Origin: Arenibacter troitsensis
Lineage (GTDB): Bacteria > Bacteroidota > Bacteroidia > Flavobacteriales > Flavobacteriaceae
Assembly: GCF_900177645.1 (NCBI RefSeq)
Contig: NZ_FXAO01000001.1
Location: forward strand, 646,712-710,711
Reading direction: 5' to 3'
DNA length: 64,000 nucleotides
Part shown: piece by piece, positions 26,843 through 36,087 of the stretch
Position numbering within the stretch: position 1 is the stretch's first letter
How the letters are laid out: each line of letters starts with the position of its first letter
Program-made: the position numbers and the translations under genes
The notes under the pieces: generated by a model
Seen by the model: the letters and a program-made list of their open reading frames with translations, nothing else
What the model was told of the DNA's origin: nothing
Databases searched by the model: none

Positions 26843-26905
26843 AGTACCTTTCTATTCCCCAAAACTAAGCCTTATATTAGTTTGGGAAAAGATATTGTAG
26901 ATTTT

Positions 26906-27256
26906 TTAACCTTCTTGTTTTTCCAATTCCTCCCAATATTCATAAGCCCTTCTCAAGTGGGGGACTACTATAGTGCCGCCAACGAGGGTGGCAATTCCCA
27001 AAGTTTCCATGACTTCCTCCTTGCTAGCGCCTTCATTATAGGAGCTTTCCAAATGGTATTTTACACAATCGTCGCAGCGCAGAACAGCAGAGGCTACCAA
27101 TCCCAATAACTCTTTGGTCTTTACATCCAGAGCACCGGCGGCATAGGCATTGGTGTCCAGGTTGAAGATTCTTTTTATGATCTTGTTGTTGTCCGCCAAG
27201 AGCTTTTCGTTCATTTTGGAACGATAGTCATTAAATTCCTTAACTTGATTTGACAT
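26906..27256 (-). CDS. Carboxymuconolactone decarboxylase (AhpD-like), 116 aa
   Basis: A short CMD-domain protein with the redox motif Cys-Asp-Asp-Cys in AVLRCDDCVKYHLE, plus the trailing His. The helices ELLGLVASAV and KEEVMETLGIATLVGG match the family. It probably handles peroxides or acts as a disulfide reductant, and lactone decarboxylation is not indicated. Its start overlaps the end of tatC by 17 bases, showing translational coupling. It sits between tatC and lptB, an arrangement shared by many Flavobacteriaceae as far as I recall. Confidence 0.88.
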   Translation of the reverse strand: MSNQVKEFNDYRSKMNEKLLADNNKIIKRIFNLDTNAYAAGALDVKTKELLGLVASAVLRCDDCVKYHLESSYNEGASKEEVMETLGIATLVGGTIVVPHLRRAYEYWEELEKQEG

Positions 27257-28082
27257 TTTTCTTCTGATTTTTTTTGGCCTCCCTTCTTAATACCACCTTG
27301 GAAATATAAATGCTTATTTGGTATAGAATTAAAATGGGAACCGCCACAATGATCTGACTGGCTACATCCGGAGGGGTGATTACTGCGGATATGATAAGTA
27401 CCACTACTAGGGCTATTTTTCTATATTTTCGGAGTATTTCCGGGGTTACCAAACCTATTTTGGTCAAGAAAAAAATGATGATGGGCAATTCGAATATTAG
27501 ACCGCAGGCAATTACGGCCGCCCTTACGGTAGAAATATAAGAAACCAAATCTATTTCCCGTACCACTGAATCACTAATGGAATAGCCACCTAAAAAGTTA
27601 ATGGACAATGGAGCTACTACGTAATATCCGAACAATACGCCCGTAAAGAAAAGAAAGGAAGCAATAAAGATAAATCCCCTTGCGTTCTGGCGCTCGTTGT
27701 CATACAGTCCTGGGGCAATGAATTTCCACATTTCATAAAGTACATAAGGAAATCCGATAATGAAACCTGCCCAAATGGAAGTCCAGATATGTGCGGAGAA
27801 TTGTTCGGACATTTGCCTACTCTGTACCGTAAATTCCGGTTCAGTATTACAAAATGCCTCACTAAAACCCAATAACTTGGAAAAGTCGCAGAAAACGTGA
27901 TAAGTGGGGAAATCTGGCATCATCGGGCCAAAAATAACTGTATCAAAAATGAATCCCTTCATTAAAAAAGCTACCCCCCCGATAATAACTACGGCCAAGG
28001 TTGATCTTATTAAATGCCATCTTAGTTCTTCCAAATGGTCCAGGAACGACATTTCATTTGGGGTCTTTTTCATTTTTGCCAT
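27240..28082 (-). CDS. tatC: Sec-independent protein translocase TatC
   Basis: The signal-peptide-receptor subunit of the Tat translocase, 280 residues, six membrane helices. Signs are SFLDHLEELRWHLIRS near the N-terminus (TatC signature), FIAPGLYDNERQNARGF, and helix-5/6 VVLIISAVITPPD. It carries an insertion in the first periplasmic loop (about residues 50-95) that is common in Bacteroidetes. No tatA is adjacent. Its ATG overlaps the kdsD stop by one base. Two proteins in this window carry Tat-like signals (31571 and 51463 genes). Confidence 0.95.
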   Translation of the reverse strand: MAKMKKTPNEMSFLDHLEELRWHLIRSTLAVVIIGGVAFLMKGFIFDTVIFGPMMPDFPTYHVFCDFSKLLGFSEAFCNTEPEFTVQSRQMSEQFSAHIWTSIWAGFIIGFPYVLYEMWKFIAPGLYDNERQNARGFIFIASFLFFTGVLFGYYVVAPLSINFLGGYSISDSVVREIDLVSYISTVRAAVIACGLIFELPIIIFFLTKIGLVTPEILRKYRKIALVVVLIISAVITPPDVASQIIVAVPILILYQISIYISKVVLRREAKKNQKKNVKSS

Positions 28083-29047
28083 TACAGTATGCCTTCTTTA
28101 ATTAAATTGTGTAAATGTACTATTCCTTTGTAATTCTCTCCGTCAACAACCAATATTTGTGATATATTATTGGCCTGCATTATTTCCAAGGCCTTTACGG
28201 CAAGGACGTCCGAAGCTATGGTCTTGGGGGTAATGCTCATGATGTCTTTGGCAGTTAGGCCATAAATATTGTCATACTTATTGAGCATACGCCTAATATC
28301 GCCATCAGTTATGATTCCAACAATTTTTTGGTCTTCCATTACCGCCGCAGCGCCCAACATTTTTTCAGAGATCTCTATGATCACAGATTTTACATCGCTG
28401 TTGGTGCTGACTTGTGGAATCTGGTTATTACTGGCAATATCGCCTACCCTTAAGTATAACTTCTTTCCCAGCGCACCTCCCGGGTGGTATTTTGCAAAGT
28501 CCTTGCTGCTAAACCCCTTAAGTTCCAGAAGGCAAATGGCCAGGGCATCCCCTATAACCAATTGGGCCGTTGTACTGGTAGTTGGCGCAAGATTGTTTGG
28601 GCAGGCCTCCTTTTCAACATAAGTGTTTAAAATATAGTCTGCCTGTGCAGCCAAAAAGGAGTCGGGGTTCCCGGTCATTCCTATTAACTTGTTTTTGCCC
28701 CGTTTTATTAGGGGTACAAGCATCTTTATTTCGGCGGTATTGCCACTTTTGGATATGCAGATAACCACATCGTCTTTCTGTACGGTTCCCAGATCACCGT
28801 GTATGGCGTCGGCGGCGTGCATAAATATGGATGGGGTGCCTGTAGAATTTAAAGTGGCAACGATTTTGGAAGCGATAAGGGCGCTTTTTCCGATACCGGA
28901 AATAATGACCCTACCTTTGGAATGTCTAATACATTCCACCGCATTGGAGAAATCTTTGTTTAAGAGAGTCGCTAAAAAGGAAATTGCCTCGGCCTCATTC
29001 TCAATGGTTTTCTTTGCTATGGCCAATATAGCTTCGGTATCGCTCAA
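28082..29047 (-). CDS. kdsD: D-arabinose-5-phosphate isomerase, KpsF/GutQ family
   Basis: Interconverts ribulose-5-P and arabinose-5-P, the first step of KDO synthesis for LPS. 321 residues. An N-terminal SIS domain contains ISGIGKSALIASKIVATLNSTG, HAADAIHGDLG and CISKSGNTAEI. A C-terminal pair of CBS domains follows (about 200-321). The start codon is ATG at 29047, and its stop overlaps the tatC start by one base. It heads the kdsD-tatC-AhpD-like-lptB operon and is divergent from recQ. Confidence 0.94.
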   Translation of the reverse strand: MSDTEAILAIAKKTIENEAEAISFLATLLNKDFSNAVECIRHSKGRVIISGIGKSALIASKIVATLNSTGTPSIFMHAADAIHGDLGTVQKDDVVICISKSGNTAEIKMLVPLIKRGKNKLIGMTGNPDSFLAAQADYILNTYVEKEACPNNLAPTTSTTAQLVIGDALAICLLELKGFSSKDFAKYHPGGALGKKLYLRVGDIASNNQIPQVSTNSDVKSVIIEISEKMLGAAAVMEDQKIVGIITDGDIRRMLNKYDNIYGLTAKDIMSITPKTIASDVLAVKALEIMQANNISQILVVDGENYKGIVHLHNLIKEGIL

Positions 29048-29111
29048 AGTAAATTAAAGTTATGTGATGATTTTCCTAAAAGAAAGTCTTATCTTTATTT
29101 TACAAAATTAC

Positions 29112-29127
29112 ATAAACTTAAGTTTAT
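29112..29127. promoter_or_regulatory. 16-base perfect palindrome with CTTAAG core
   Basis: ATAAACTTAAGTTTAT is self-complementary over its full length. It lies in the 209-base divergent region between kdsD and recQ, and shares the CTTAAG centre with the palindrome at 29183-29205. Confidence 0.45.
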
Positions 29128-29182
29128 AGAATATTTTAAATTTGAACAATTTTTTTCAAATAAATGCTTAGTTACAATACAA

Positions 29183-29205
29183 AAATTCCTTAACTTAAGG
29201 AATTT
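29183..29205. promoter_or_regulatory. 23-base palindrome with TTAAGG arms
   Basis: The arms AAATTCCTTAA (29183-29193) and TTAAGGAATTT (29195-29205) are perfectly inverted around one C. It is located about 50 bases before recQ and has no T-run on either side, so it looks like an operator more than a terminator. Confidence 0.5.
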
Positions 29206-29256
29206 GATTTTTGGCGATGGCGTCAATATATAATATTAATAAAGGTGAAGTACGGT

Positions 29257-31458
29257 ATGGGTATAAATGAGATTGATTTACATGCCTCTCTAAAAAAGTA
29301 TTTTGGATTCTCCCAATTCAAAGGTTTACAGGAAAATGTTGTTAAGAATATTGTACAAGGTAAGAATACCTTTGTAATAATGCCTACAGGTGGTGGGAAA
29401 TCCCTTTGTTATCAATTGCCTGCGCTTATGCAGGAAGGTACTGCAATTGTGGTATCGCCCTTGATCGCCTTGATGAAAAATCAAGTAGATGCAATAAGGG
29501 ACGTATCCAGTGATATAGGGGTGGCCCATGTTTTGAACTCTTCGTTGACAAAGACGGAGATTAAACAGGTGAAGAATGATGTAAGCAATGGGGTAACCAA
29601 GCTTTTGTATGTAGCTCCCGAGTCTTTGACCAAGGAGGAATATGTGGATTTTTTGCAGGGAGAGAAAATATCCTTTGTGGCCGTTGATGAGGCCCACTGT
29701 ATTTCGGAATGGGGACACGATTTTAGGCCTGAGTATCGCAATCTTAAATCTATTGTTGGTAGGTTGGGAGATAATATTCCTTTAATTGCCCTAACGGCCA
29801 CCGCAACCCCCAAGGTACAGGAAGATATTATCAAAAATTTGGGAATAACGGATGCCAAAGTGTTCAAGGCAAGTTTTAATAGACCAAATCTATATTACGA
29901 AGTTAGGCCTAAAACCCAAAATGTTGATGGTGACATCATTCGTTTTATAAAACAAAATTCCGGTAAATCGGGCATTATTTATTGTCTTAGTAGGAAACGG
30001 GTAGAGGAACTGGCGCAGGTGTTACAAGTGAACGGTGTTAGTGCGGTACCATATCATGCGGGATTGGATGGTAAAACCAGGTCCAAGCACCAAGACATGT
30101 TCCTTATGGAGGATGTGGATGTGGTGGTTGCCACCATTGCATTTGGGATGGGCATAGATAAACCGGACGTGCGTTTTGTAATTCATCACGATATTCCCAA
30201 GAGCATAGAAAGCTATTATCAGGAAACTGGTAGGGCTGGAAGGGATGGGGGAGAAGGACATTGCCTTGCATTCTACTCCTATAAGGATGTGGAAAAACTG
30301 GAGAAATTTATGTCTGGAAAACCCGTGGCCGAACAGGAGATTGGAAATGCCCTGCTACAGGAAATTGTAGGTTACGCCGAAACTTCAATGTCCCGAAGAA
30401 AATTTATACTTCATTATTTTGGGGAGGAATTCGACGAAATTAACGGTGAAGGTGCCGATATGGATGACAATACCCGGAATCCCAAGGAAAAGCAGGAGGC
30501 TAAGGACGATGTGGTTAAGCTGATCAATGTGGTAACGGGTACTAGCGAAAAATTCAAATCCAAAGAGGTGGTCAGGACCTTGGTAGGGAAAGTAAATGCC
30601 CTGATTTCCTCCCATAAGACCGATGAAAAGGAATTTTTTGGTATAGGAAATGATAAGGATAAGGGTTATTGGATGGCTTTGATTCGGCAAACCTTGGTTG
30701 CCGGTTTGCTTAGAAAGGAAATTGAACAATACGGTATTCTACATGTAACCCCACAAGGGAAGGAATTTGTTAAAAATCCAACATCCTTTATGATGACTAT
30801 GGATCATGTTTACAATAAGGAGACTGATGATGCTATTGTGAGCGCCGCCAAATCTTCCGGAGGTGTGGCGGATGATAATTTATTAAAGATCCTAAAAGAT
30901 TTAAGAAAAAAAGAGGCCCATAAATTGGGCGTTCCGCCTTTTGTTGTGTTTCAGGATCCCTCCTTGGAAGACATGGCCCTTAAATATCCAATATCCTTGG
31001 ATGAACTTGTCAATATCTATGGAGTTGGGGAAGGTAAGGCTAAAAAATACGGCAAGCCATTCGTAGACCAGATTGCATCCTATGTTGAGGATAACAACAT
31101 TTTAAGACCCGATGACCTGATCGTAAAAAGTACAGGTGCCAATTCCTCCCTTAAGCTCTATATCATTCAAAACGTAGATAGAAAATTGCCATTGGATGAT
31201 ATTGCTTCGGCAAAGGGGTTGGAATTGAACGAGTTGATCAAGGAGATGGAGCAAATTGTCTTTAGCGGTACCAAATTGAATATCGCCTATTGGATCGATG
31301 AGATTTTGGATGAGGATCAGCAAGAAGAAATCCATGATTACTTCTTGGAAGCCAACACGGACGATCTTGAAGTGGCCTTAAAGGAATTTGATGGGGAATA
31401 TGAGGATGAAGAGCTCCGGCTATACAGACTGAAATTTATTAGTGAAGTGGCCAACTAA
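29257..31458 (+). CDS. recQ: ATP-dependent DNA helicase RecQ
   Basis: A 3'-5' helicase for recombination repair. About 733 residues. Motif I MPTGGGKSLCYQLPA, motif II VDEAHCISEWGHDFRPEY, motif VI YYQETGRAGRDG. A winged-helix RQC and an HRDC domain (about 535-620) follow, then an extra C-terminal region of about 110 residues common in Bacteroidetes RecQ. The usual RQC zinc cysteines are not evident (YSYKDVEKLEKFM lacks them), as in some Bacteroidetes forms. I start at the ATG at 29257. A GTG at 29245 overlaps the likely ribosome-binding purines. Confidence 0.94.
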   Translation: MGINEIDLHASLKKYFGFSQFKGLQENVVKNIVQGKNTFVIMPTGGGKSLCYQLPALMQEGTAIVVSPLIALMKNQVDAIRDVSSDIGVAHVLNSSLTKTEIKQVKNDVSNGVTKLLYVAPESLTKEEYVDFLQGEKISFVAVDEAHCISEWGHDFRPEYRNLKSIVGRLGDNIPLIALTATATPKVQEDIIKNLGITDAKVFKASFNRPNLYYEVRPKTQNVDGDIIRFIKQNSGKSGIIYCLSRKRVEELAQVLQVNGVSAVPYHAGLDGKTRSKHQDMFLMEDVDVVVATIAFGMGIDKPDVRFVIHHDIPKSIESYYQETGRAGRDGGEGHCLAFYSYKDVEKLEKFMSGKPVAEQEIGNALLQEIVGYAETSMSRRKFILHYFGEEFDEINGEGADMDDNTRNPKEKQEAKDDVVKLINVVTGTSEKFKSKEVVRTLVGKVNALISSHKTDEKEFFGIGNDKDKGYWMALIRQTLVAGLLRKEIEQYGILHVTPQGKEFVKNPTSFMMTMDHVYNKETDDAIVSAAKSSGGVADDNLLKILKDLRKKEAHKLGVPPFVVFQDPSLEDMALKYPISLDELVNIYGVGEGKAKKYGKPFVDQIASYVEDNNILRPDDLIVKSTGANSSLKLYIIQNVDRKLPLDDIASAKGLELNELIKEMEQIVFSGTKLNIAYWIDEILDEDQQEEIHDYFLEANTDDLEVALKEFDGEYEDEELRLYRLKFISEVAN

Positions 31459-31482
31459 CGGGTAATCGATTGACTTTAAGCA

Positions 31483-31518
31483 AATGCAGCCATCTTTAGC
31501 ATGGCTGCATTGTGTTTT
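31483..31518 (+). terminator. Terminator-like hairpin after recQ
   Basis: An 11-base perfect stem (AATGCAGCCAT with ATGGCTGCATT, 31483-31493 and 31501-31511) has a 7-base loop and is followed by TGTGTTTTG. The T-run is short. Confidence 0.7.
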
Positions 31519-31570
31519 GTAGTATTTTGCTTTAAATAATAATTACCGGTCTAAAAGTATGGTGATATAT

Positions 31571-32629
31571 TTATCGTACCGCCTTTTCCAATAACTGTAG
31601 TGTCATTTTCTGGGTATCCAATTTGGCATTGATTCCTATTGGGAGTGTAAAGTTGTTTTCTATATGGCCAAAGGTCATCCCGTAAACCGCTGGTATATTC
31701 AGGGGTTTAATTCTATCCAGTATCACTTCCTTGAGCGTAAAAGATTTGGGGTCAGGGACACTATCACATCCTTTAAAAACACCTAGAGCTATTCCTGCCG
31801 CCTTATTAAAGGTCATGCCCTGCATTAACTGGGTCAGCATTCTGTCTATGCGATAGGGGGCTTCTTCAATATCTTCAAGAAATACGATGGCATCCGTAAA
31901 ATCAATTTCATGGGGAGTTCCAATTAGGGCATTTACCAAAGTTAAACTGCCACCTACCAACTTTCCCGTAACAATTCCTGGTTTAATACAATATCTATCA
32001 TATTCAGGCTTGCTGTATTCTTCTAGGTCTGTAATTTCTACATTATTGATAATGGGAGGCAATTCTTTGGATTTCATCACCACATTTTGCAGTTGCTCAA
32101 TACTGTAAGGATCATTAATGGTGCTCCCTACTGGTCCGTGAAACGTAATAAGGCCCGTTTCTTGATGTATCCCATTTAAAAGTGCCGTAATGTCGCTAAA
32201 ACCAATTAAGGCTTTGGGGTTTTTTCTAATAAGCTCAAAATCTATTAAATGCATAATCCTAGTACATCCATATCCCCCACGTGCGCATAGGATGCCGTCT
32301 ACCTTTTTATTGGCGAACATTTCGTTCAGATCCGCAACCCTTTCCGCATCCGTATTACTGAAGTAACCATAGTTCCCGTGTATGCGATCTGTATGGTAAG
32401 GTGTGAATCCCATTTTTTCCAAGGTCTCTTTGGCCTTTACAAGAACCTCCGGTTTTATGGCGTAACCGGGTGCAATGAGACCAATAGTATCTCCTTTTTT
32501 TAAGGCTTTGGGCTTTAGGGGTATGAGGGGCATTTTTATTTGCTGTGGATTCGCAAAAATTGTTGACGGCACTAGTGCGGCTACCCCTGCCCCAAGGGCT
32601 GTTTTAAAGAACTGTCTCCTTTTTTTCAT
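31571..32629 (-). CDS. LD-carboxypeptidase, peptidase S66 family
   Basis: Cleaves the L,D bond of peptidoglycan tetrapeptides during murein recycling. 352 residues. The N-terminus KKRRQFFKTALGAGVAALVP looks like a Tat signal (twin-Arg, FxK), so this form would be exported. The S66 nucleophile Ser lies in IGFSDITALL, with acid/base partners in FLEDIEEAPYRID and GMTFGHIENNFTLPIG. Exported S66 enzymes occur in Bacteroidetes, while the classical LdcA is cytosolic. It is transcribed alone. Confidence 0.88.
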   Translation of the reverse strand: MKKRRQFFKTALGAGVAALVPSTIFANPQQIKMPLIPLKPKALKKGDTIGLIAPGYAIKPEVLVKAKETLEKMGFTPYHTDRIHGNYGYFSNTDAERVADLNEMFANKKVDGILCARGGYGCTRIMHLIDFELIRKNPKALIGFSDITALLNGIHQETGLITFHGPVGSTINDPYSIEQLQNVVMKSKELPPIINNVEITDLEEYSKPEYDRYCIKPGIVTGKLVGGSLTLVNALIGTPHEIDFTDAIVFLEDIEEAPYRIDRMLTQLMQGMTFNKAAGIALGVFKGCDSVPDPKSFTLKEVILDRIKPLNIPAVYGMTFGHIENNFTLPIGINAKLDTQKMTLQLLEKAVR

Positions 32630-32668
32630 TGAGCTTAATTTGTATCATCTAAATATATAAAAATTAGT

Positions 32669-32701
32669 ATAAAAAAAGTCCGACATGTTAATGACGGACT
32701 T
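32669..32701 (-). terminator. Terminator of the 32723-34060 gene
   Basis: On the minus strand, AAGTCCG pairs with CGGACTT around an inner CAT/ATG pair, and seven Ts follow. Confidence 0.88.
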
Positions 32702-32722
32702 CATAGTTCATATATAATAGCT

Positions 32723-34060
32723 CTACATTCCCAGTGAGGAGGAGTCCTCTTTGGATTTGGATCTTCTTAACTGTCTTTGAATTTTTTTAATAGCAGATTC
32801 TATAGATTTTTCCGGTTCTATGATATTGTACTCGCCCCAGAAATCCGGGTCTGAAAACCCTATGGCCTCATCTTCAAGAATTATGGAAGATTTAATACGG
32901 TCCTTAAATTTGGGCGATTCACCTGTAGTGTTCTTCTCCCAGTCGGTAATGGCCATTTCGCAAGTCATGCTATATACCGAATTGAAAAGTCGATCGTCCC
33001 AATTTATTTTGAATTCCAATAGAACATTGCTGTACCCGTAATACCATTTTCCATTCTTTTCCCTGTAATCCACACGGTACGCAATATCTGTAGGCCATAC
33101 ATTGGCATGGGCAGGTTTTTTACGTACGAACATTTTGGCTGCCTTTTCCCTGTCCGTAATGTTCAGGGAATAAATGGCACTGGTCAGAATTTTTTTATCG
33201 GCATCAATATACAGTTTACCTTGGTACAAGGGGTCTGTTATGGACTCCTTTTGTATGAAATTGATAACGAAAATAAGTTTGTCGTTAACTTTGGTGGAAT
33301 TTTCGAAACTAAAGTTATAATCATCAAACGTTTCTTCCGTAAAGATGTATTGTGGGTATTTGATCATGTCCACAAATAGGGTGTTAAAAGGTCCTCCTTG
33401 CAGTTTAATGGCCAAGGTGTCCAGTTTGTCATAATCGGTGCTCTTCCTTGCCTTATACAGCTGTAATGCGTCCCTACGATCGGAATTGTAGGGAGATTTG
33501 TAAATATTTACCACAGCCTCGGATAAAGAAACGTTTTTCCTTCTTTTTTTTATGGTTTCCCGGTAAAAGGCGGTCATTAAGGTGGGGTCGTCAAAATAAT
33601 TTTCACCTTTTCTAAGCAGTGTTTCCTTGACCAGGGCTTTAGCATCTTTAGGAACGGCAAGGCTCACCTCGGATAATTCCATAAAACTTACCATCAGTTC
33701 AATTTCGTTTTTATTTTCCTTCAACTGGCTTAAAGGGATCGTTCTGGTCTCGTATCCCAAAAAGGAAACACTGACCTGTCCCTCGCTAATATCCTTGGGG
33801 ACTTTCAATGAAAAGTAGCCCTCGGTATTACTAACGGTGCTAATATTGGTGTTATCAATGGAAAGGGTGGCGAAGACCAATGGGTTTTTGGTTTCACTAT
33901 CAATAATTTTACCTTGATATTGGTTAAATGAATTTTCCTGTTCCTGCATGTCTTGATACAGGAGGGCCGCCGAAACGGAGGGCGTTGCCCCTAAAAACAA
34001 TAAAAAAGATATTGCAGCTATAAGGGGGAATTTACTAAAAGGAGTTTTTTTGGGTTTCAT
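32723..34060 (-). CDS. Carboxypeptidase-regulatory-like domain outer-surface protein
   Basis: 445 residues. A signal peptide or anchor (about 8-32) leads to a CarboxypepD_reg-like beta-sandwich (about 45-135), with GKIIDSETKNPLVFATLSIDNTN and SVSFLGYETRTIPL. This domain is found at the N-terminus of TonB-dependent receptors and DUF5686 proteins. The rest (140-445) is a soluble domain with TAFYRETIKKRRKNVSLSEAVVNIYKSPY, a sequence shared by many Bacteroidetes proteins of unknown role. No beta-barrel is evident. The likely location is periplasm or outer-membrane face. It is not near a SusC/D pair. Confidence 0.75.
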   Translation of the reverse strand: MKPKKTPFSKFPLIAAISFLLFLGATPSVSAALLYQDMQEQENSFNQYQGKIIDSETKNPLVFATLSIDNTNISTVSNTEGYFSLKVPKDISEGQVSVSFLGYETRTIPLSQLKENKNEIELMVSFMELSEVSLAVPKDAKALVKETLLRKGENYFDDPTLMTAFYRETIKKRRKNVSLSEAVVNIYKSPYNSDRRDALQLYKARKSTDYDKLDTLAIKLQGGPFNTLFVDMIKYPQYIFTEETFDDYNFSFENSTKVNDKLIFVINFIQKESITDPLYQGKLYIDADKKILTSAIYSLNITDREKAAKMFVRKKPAHANVWPTDIAYRVDYREKNGKWYYGYSNVLLEFKINWDDRLFNSVYSMTCEMAITDWEKNTTGESPKFKDRIKSSIILEDEAIGFSDPDFWGEYNIIEPEKSIESAIKKIQRQLRRSKSKEDSSSLGM

Positions 34061-34249
34061 CTGTTTAAATTTTATTGTTCCAATCGTCCAGTGGTATTCG
34101 CAATAAATTTAAAGGTAGTTGGTGCAGGTTGGTAAAGGTGAATTGGATTAAGCATTTAGTGCTTATATCAATGAACGATTGTCTTCCTAAGTTAATGATT
34201 TTTAATGAAATACCCTATTAAAATTTTGTTTAATTTTTAGGTTGGTTAG
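34061..34249. other. Upstream region without a gene
   Basis: AT-rich intergenic DNA ahead of the minus-strand gene at 34060. No gene, repeat or convincing promoter motif is seen. It continues into the remnant-like frame at 34250. Confidence 0.4.
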
Positions 34250-34417
34250 GACGGTAAAGCGCTCGCTATTGGAGGTTGGCTTTCCTACTGGGGAATTAAA
34301 CAGGCTTGTGTAGGGAACTCATTTTTTGATATGGGCAATTGGGAAGTGTTACGACCAGAATTAATTGCAATGTTGCTTTTGGAGAAACATCATAACAATT
34401 TAAGACAACACGTATAG
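34250..34417 (+). pseudogene. Possible gene remnant (56-codon open frame)
   Basis: Between two stops the plus strand reads as DGKALAIGGWLSYWGIKQ, then a middle part, then RPELIAMLLLEKHHNNLRQ. The composition is protein-like and there is no start codon until ATG 34331 (28 codons). It could be the 3' fragment of a decayed gene or a tiny ORF. I recognise no family. It is the only coding-like signal in the 457-base gap between the genes at 34060 and 34518. Confidence 0.25.
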
Positions 34418-34517
34418 ACTTATTTATACTGCTATTTTTATTGGATACACCTTTGTAATTAAGTGGGGCATACTTTAACGGGCAATGTCGTTTAAAAAGT
34501 CTACTATAGCAGTTTGG

Positions 34518-36053
34518 TCAGTTCTTTCTGCGTATCTCAAATATATCCGTTCTTCTGTCTTTTAGGTTTCTAACGCTGCCAAATTGGTTCAGTTCCCGCA
34601 ATAGATCAATATCCAGGTCAACTATCAGAATCATTTCGGTATTTGGTGTGGCTTCGGCCTTTATCCCATTGGCGGGAAAAGCAAAATCACAGGGTGTAAA
34701 TACCATGGATTGTGCATATTGTATATCCATATTATGTACCTTGGGCAGGTTCCCTACGCTTCCTGCAATGGCCACATAACATTCATTTTCGATGGCCCTT
34801 GCCTGTGCACAGTTCCTGACCCTGGAAAAGCCATTTTGGGTATCGGTGAGGTAGGGGACAAATAAAATATCCATACCTTCGTCTGCCAGTAATCTACTCA
34901 GCTCCGGAAATTCGGAATCGTAGCAGATCAGGACACCTATCTTTCCGCAATCTGTGTCAAATACCTTTAGTTCATTGCCCCCTTGCATGCCCCAAACCTT
35001 TGCTTCATCTGGAGTTACATGGAGTTTTTCATATCGTTCCTTGGTGCCATCCCTTTTACAGATATACCCAACGTTGTAAAGACTTTCATCTTTTATTTCT
35101 GGCATACTCCCTGTTATTATATTGATATTATAGGAAATTGCCAACTCGGAAAACCGTTGAACAATGGTGGCTGTATGCTGTGCCAATTCCCTTATGGCCG
35201 CAGACTCTGATAAATGATTGTTCTCCGCCATTAAGGGTGCGTTAAAGAATTCTGGGAAAAGTGCAAAGTCCGAGCGATAACCGGAAACGGCATCTACAAA
35301 ATATTCTGCTTGTTGAAGTACGTCATCAAGATTTTTGTAGGGTCTCATTTGCCATTGGATGAGTCCGACCCTTACTACCTTTTTTACCACGCTGGCCTCT
35401 ATGTTCTTCTTCTCATAGTAAATGTTGTCCCATTTCAAAAGTACTGCGTAATCATTGGAAGCAGAATCACCTTCCAAATAGTTTTTTAAAATTTTACTGG
35501 GATGGAAGTCGTTGGAAATTTGGAAGTTAAGTACTGGGTCGTTTATTTCCTTGCGTTTTACTTTTTCAATATATTCCTTGGGGGATAAGGTGTCTTTGTA
35601 CTTATGATAGTTGGGGATTCTGCCTCCAAAAGCAACCCCCTTTAAATTTAAGCGCTCGCATAGGTCTTTTCGGTAATCATATAACCTGCGACCCAACCGC
35701 ATTCCCCTGTATTCGGGTTTAATAAAAACATCAATGCCATAAAGTACGTCGCCATCCGGAGAATGGGTGTTAAAAGTGTAATTTCCGGTTATGTGTTGGT
35801 AGGTGTGTTTGTTTTCAAATTTATCATAATCCAGAATAATGGACAAGGCGCAGCCTGCAATATGGCCATTCACTTTTATGACTACCTGTCCCTCCGGAAA
35901 TTTGGATATTAAATTATCTATTTGATGTTCCCGCCAGTAAGATTCAGGCATGGTGGTGTAAGATTCTATCATGGCCGTTTTAAGCTCTTGATAGTCATCA
36001 ACGCTTAAATACAATAATTCAATATTTTCTATTTCTTCCATCTTCATGGCCAT
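34518..36053 (-). CDS. GNAT acetyltransferase fused to carbon-nitrogen hydrolase
   Basis: A 511-residue two-domain cytosolic enzyme. Residues 10-215 form an N-acetyltransferase domain with IDVFIKPEYRGMRLGRRLYDYRK (acetyl-CoA P-loop). Residues 228-511 are a nitrilase/amidase with the catalytic triad Glu in FALFPEFFN, Lys in YEKLHVTPDE and Cys in GVLICYDSEFPELSR. The fusion is widespread in Bacteroidetes. The pairing suggests linked removal and addition of an acyl or amide group on one metabolite, but no substrate is known. It lies 34 bases after rluF in the same direction. Confidence 0.9.
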   Translation of the reverse strand: MAMKMEEIENIELLYLSVDDYQELKTAMIESYTTMPESYWREHQIDNLISKFPEGQVVIKVNGHIAGCALSIILDYDKFENKHTYQHITGNYTFNTHSPDGDVLYGIDVFIKPEYRGMRLGRRLYDYRKDLCERLNLKGVAFGGRIPNYHKYKDTLSPKEYIEKVKRKEINDPVLNFQISNDFHPSKILKNYLEGDSASNDYAVLLKWDNIYYEKKNIEASVVKKVVRVGLIQWQMRPYKNLDDVLQQAEYFVDAVSGYRSDFALFPEFFNAPLMAENNHLSESAAIRELAQHTATIVQRFSELAISYNINIITGSMPEIKDESLYNVGYICKRDGTKERYEKLHVTPDEAKVWGMQGGNELKVFDTDCGKIGVLICYDSEFPELSRLLADEGMDILFVPYLTDTQNGFSRVRNCAQARAIENECYVAIAGSVGNLPKVHNMDIQYAQSMVFTPCDFAFPANGIKAEATPNTEMILIVDLDIDLLRELNQFGSVRNLKDRRTDIFEIRRKN

Positions 36054-36087
36054 ACTTTTAAAATTTGATTAGGGGTGTTTGTTCTTT

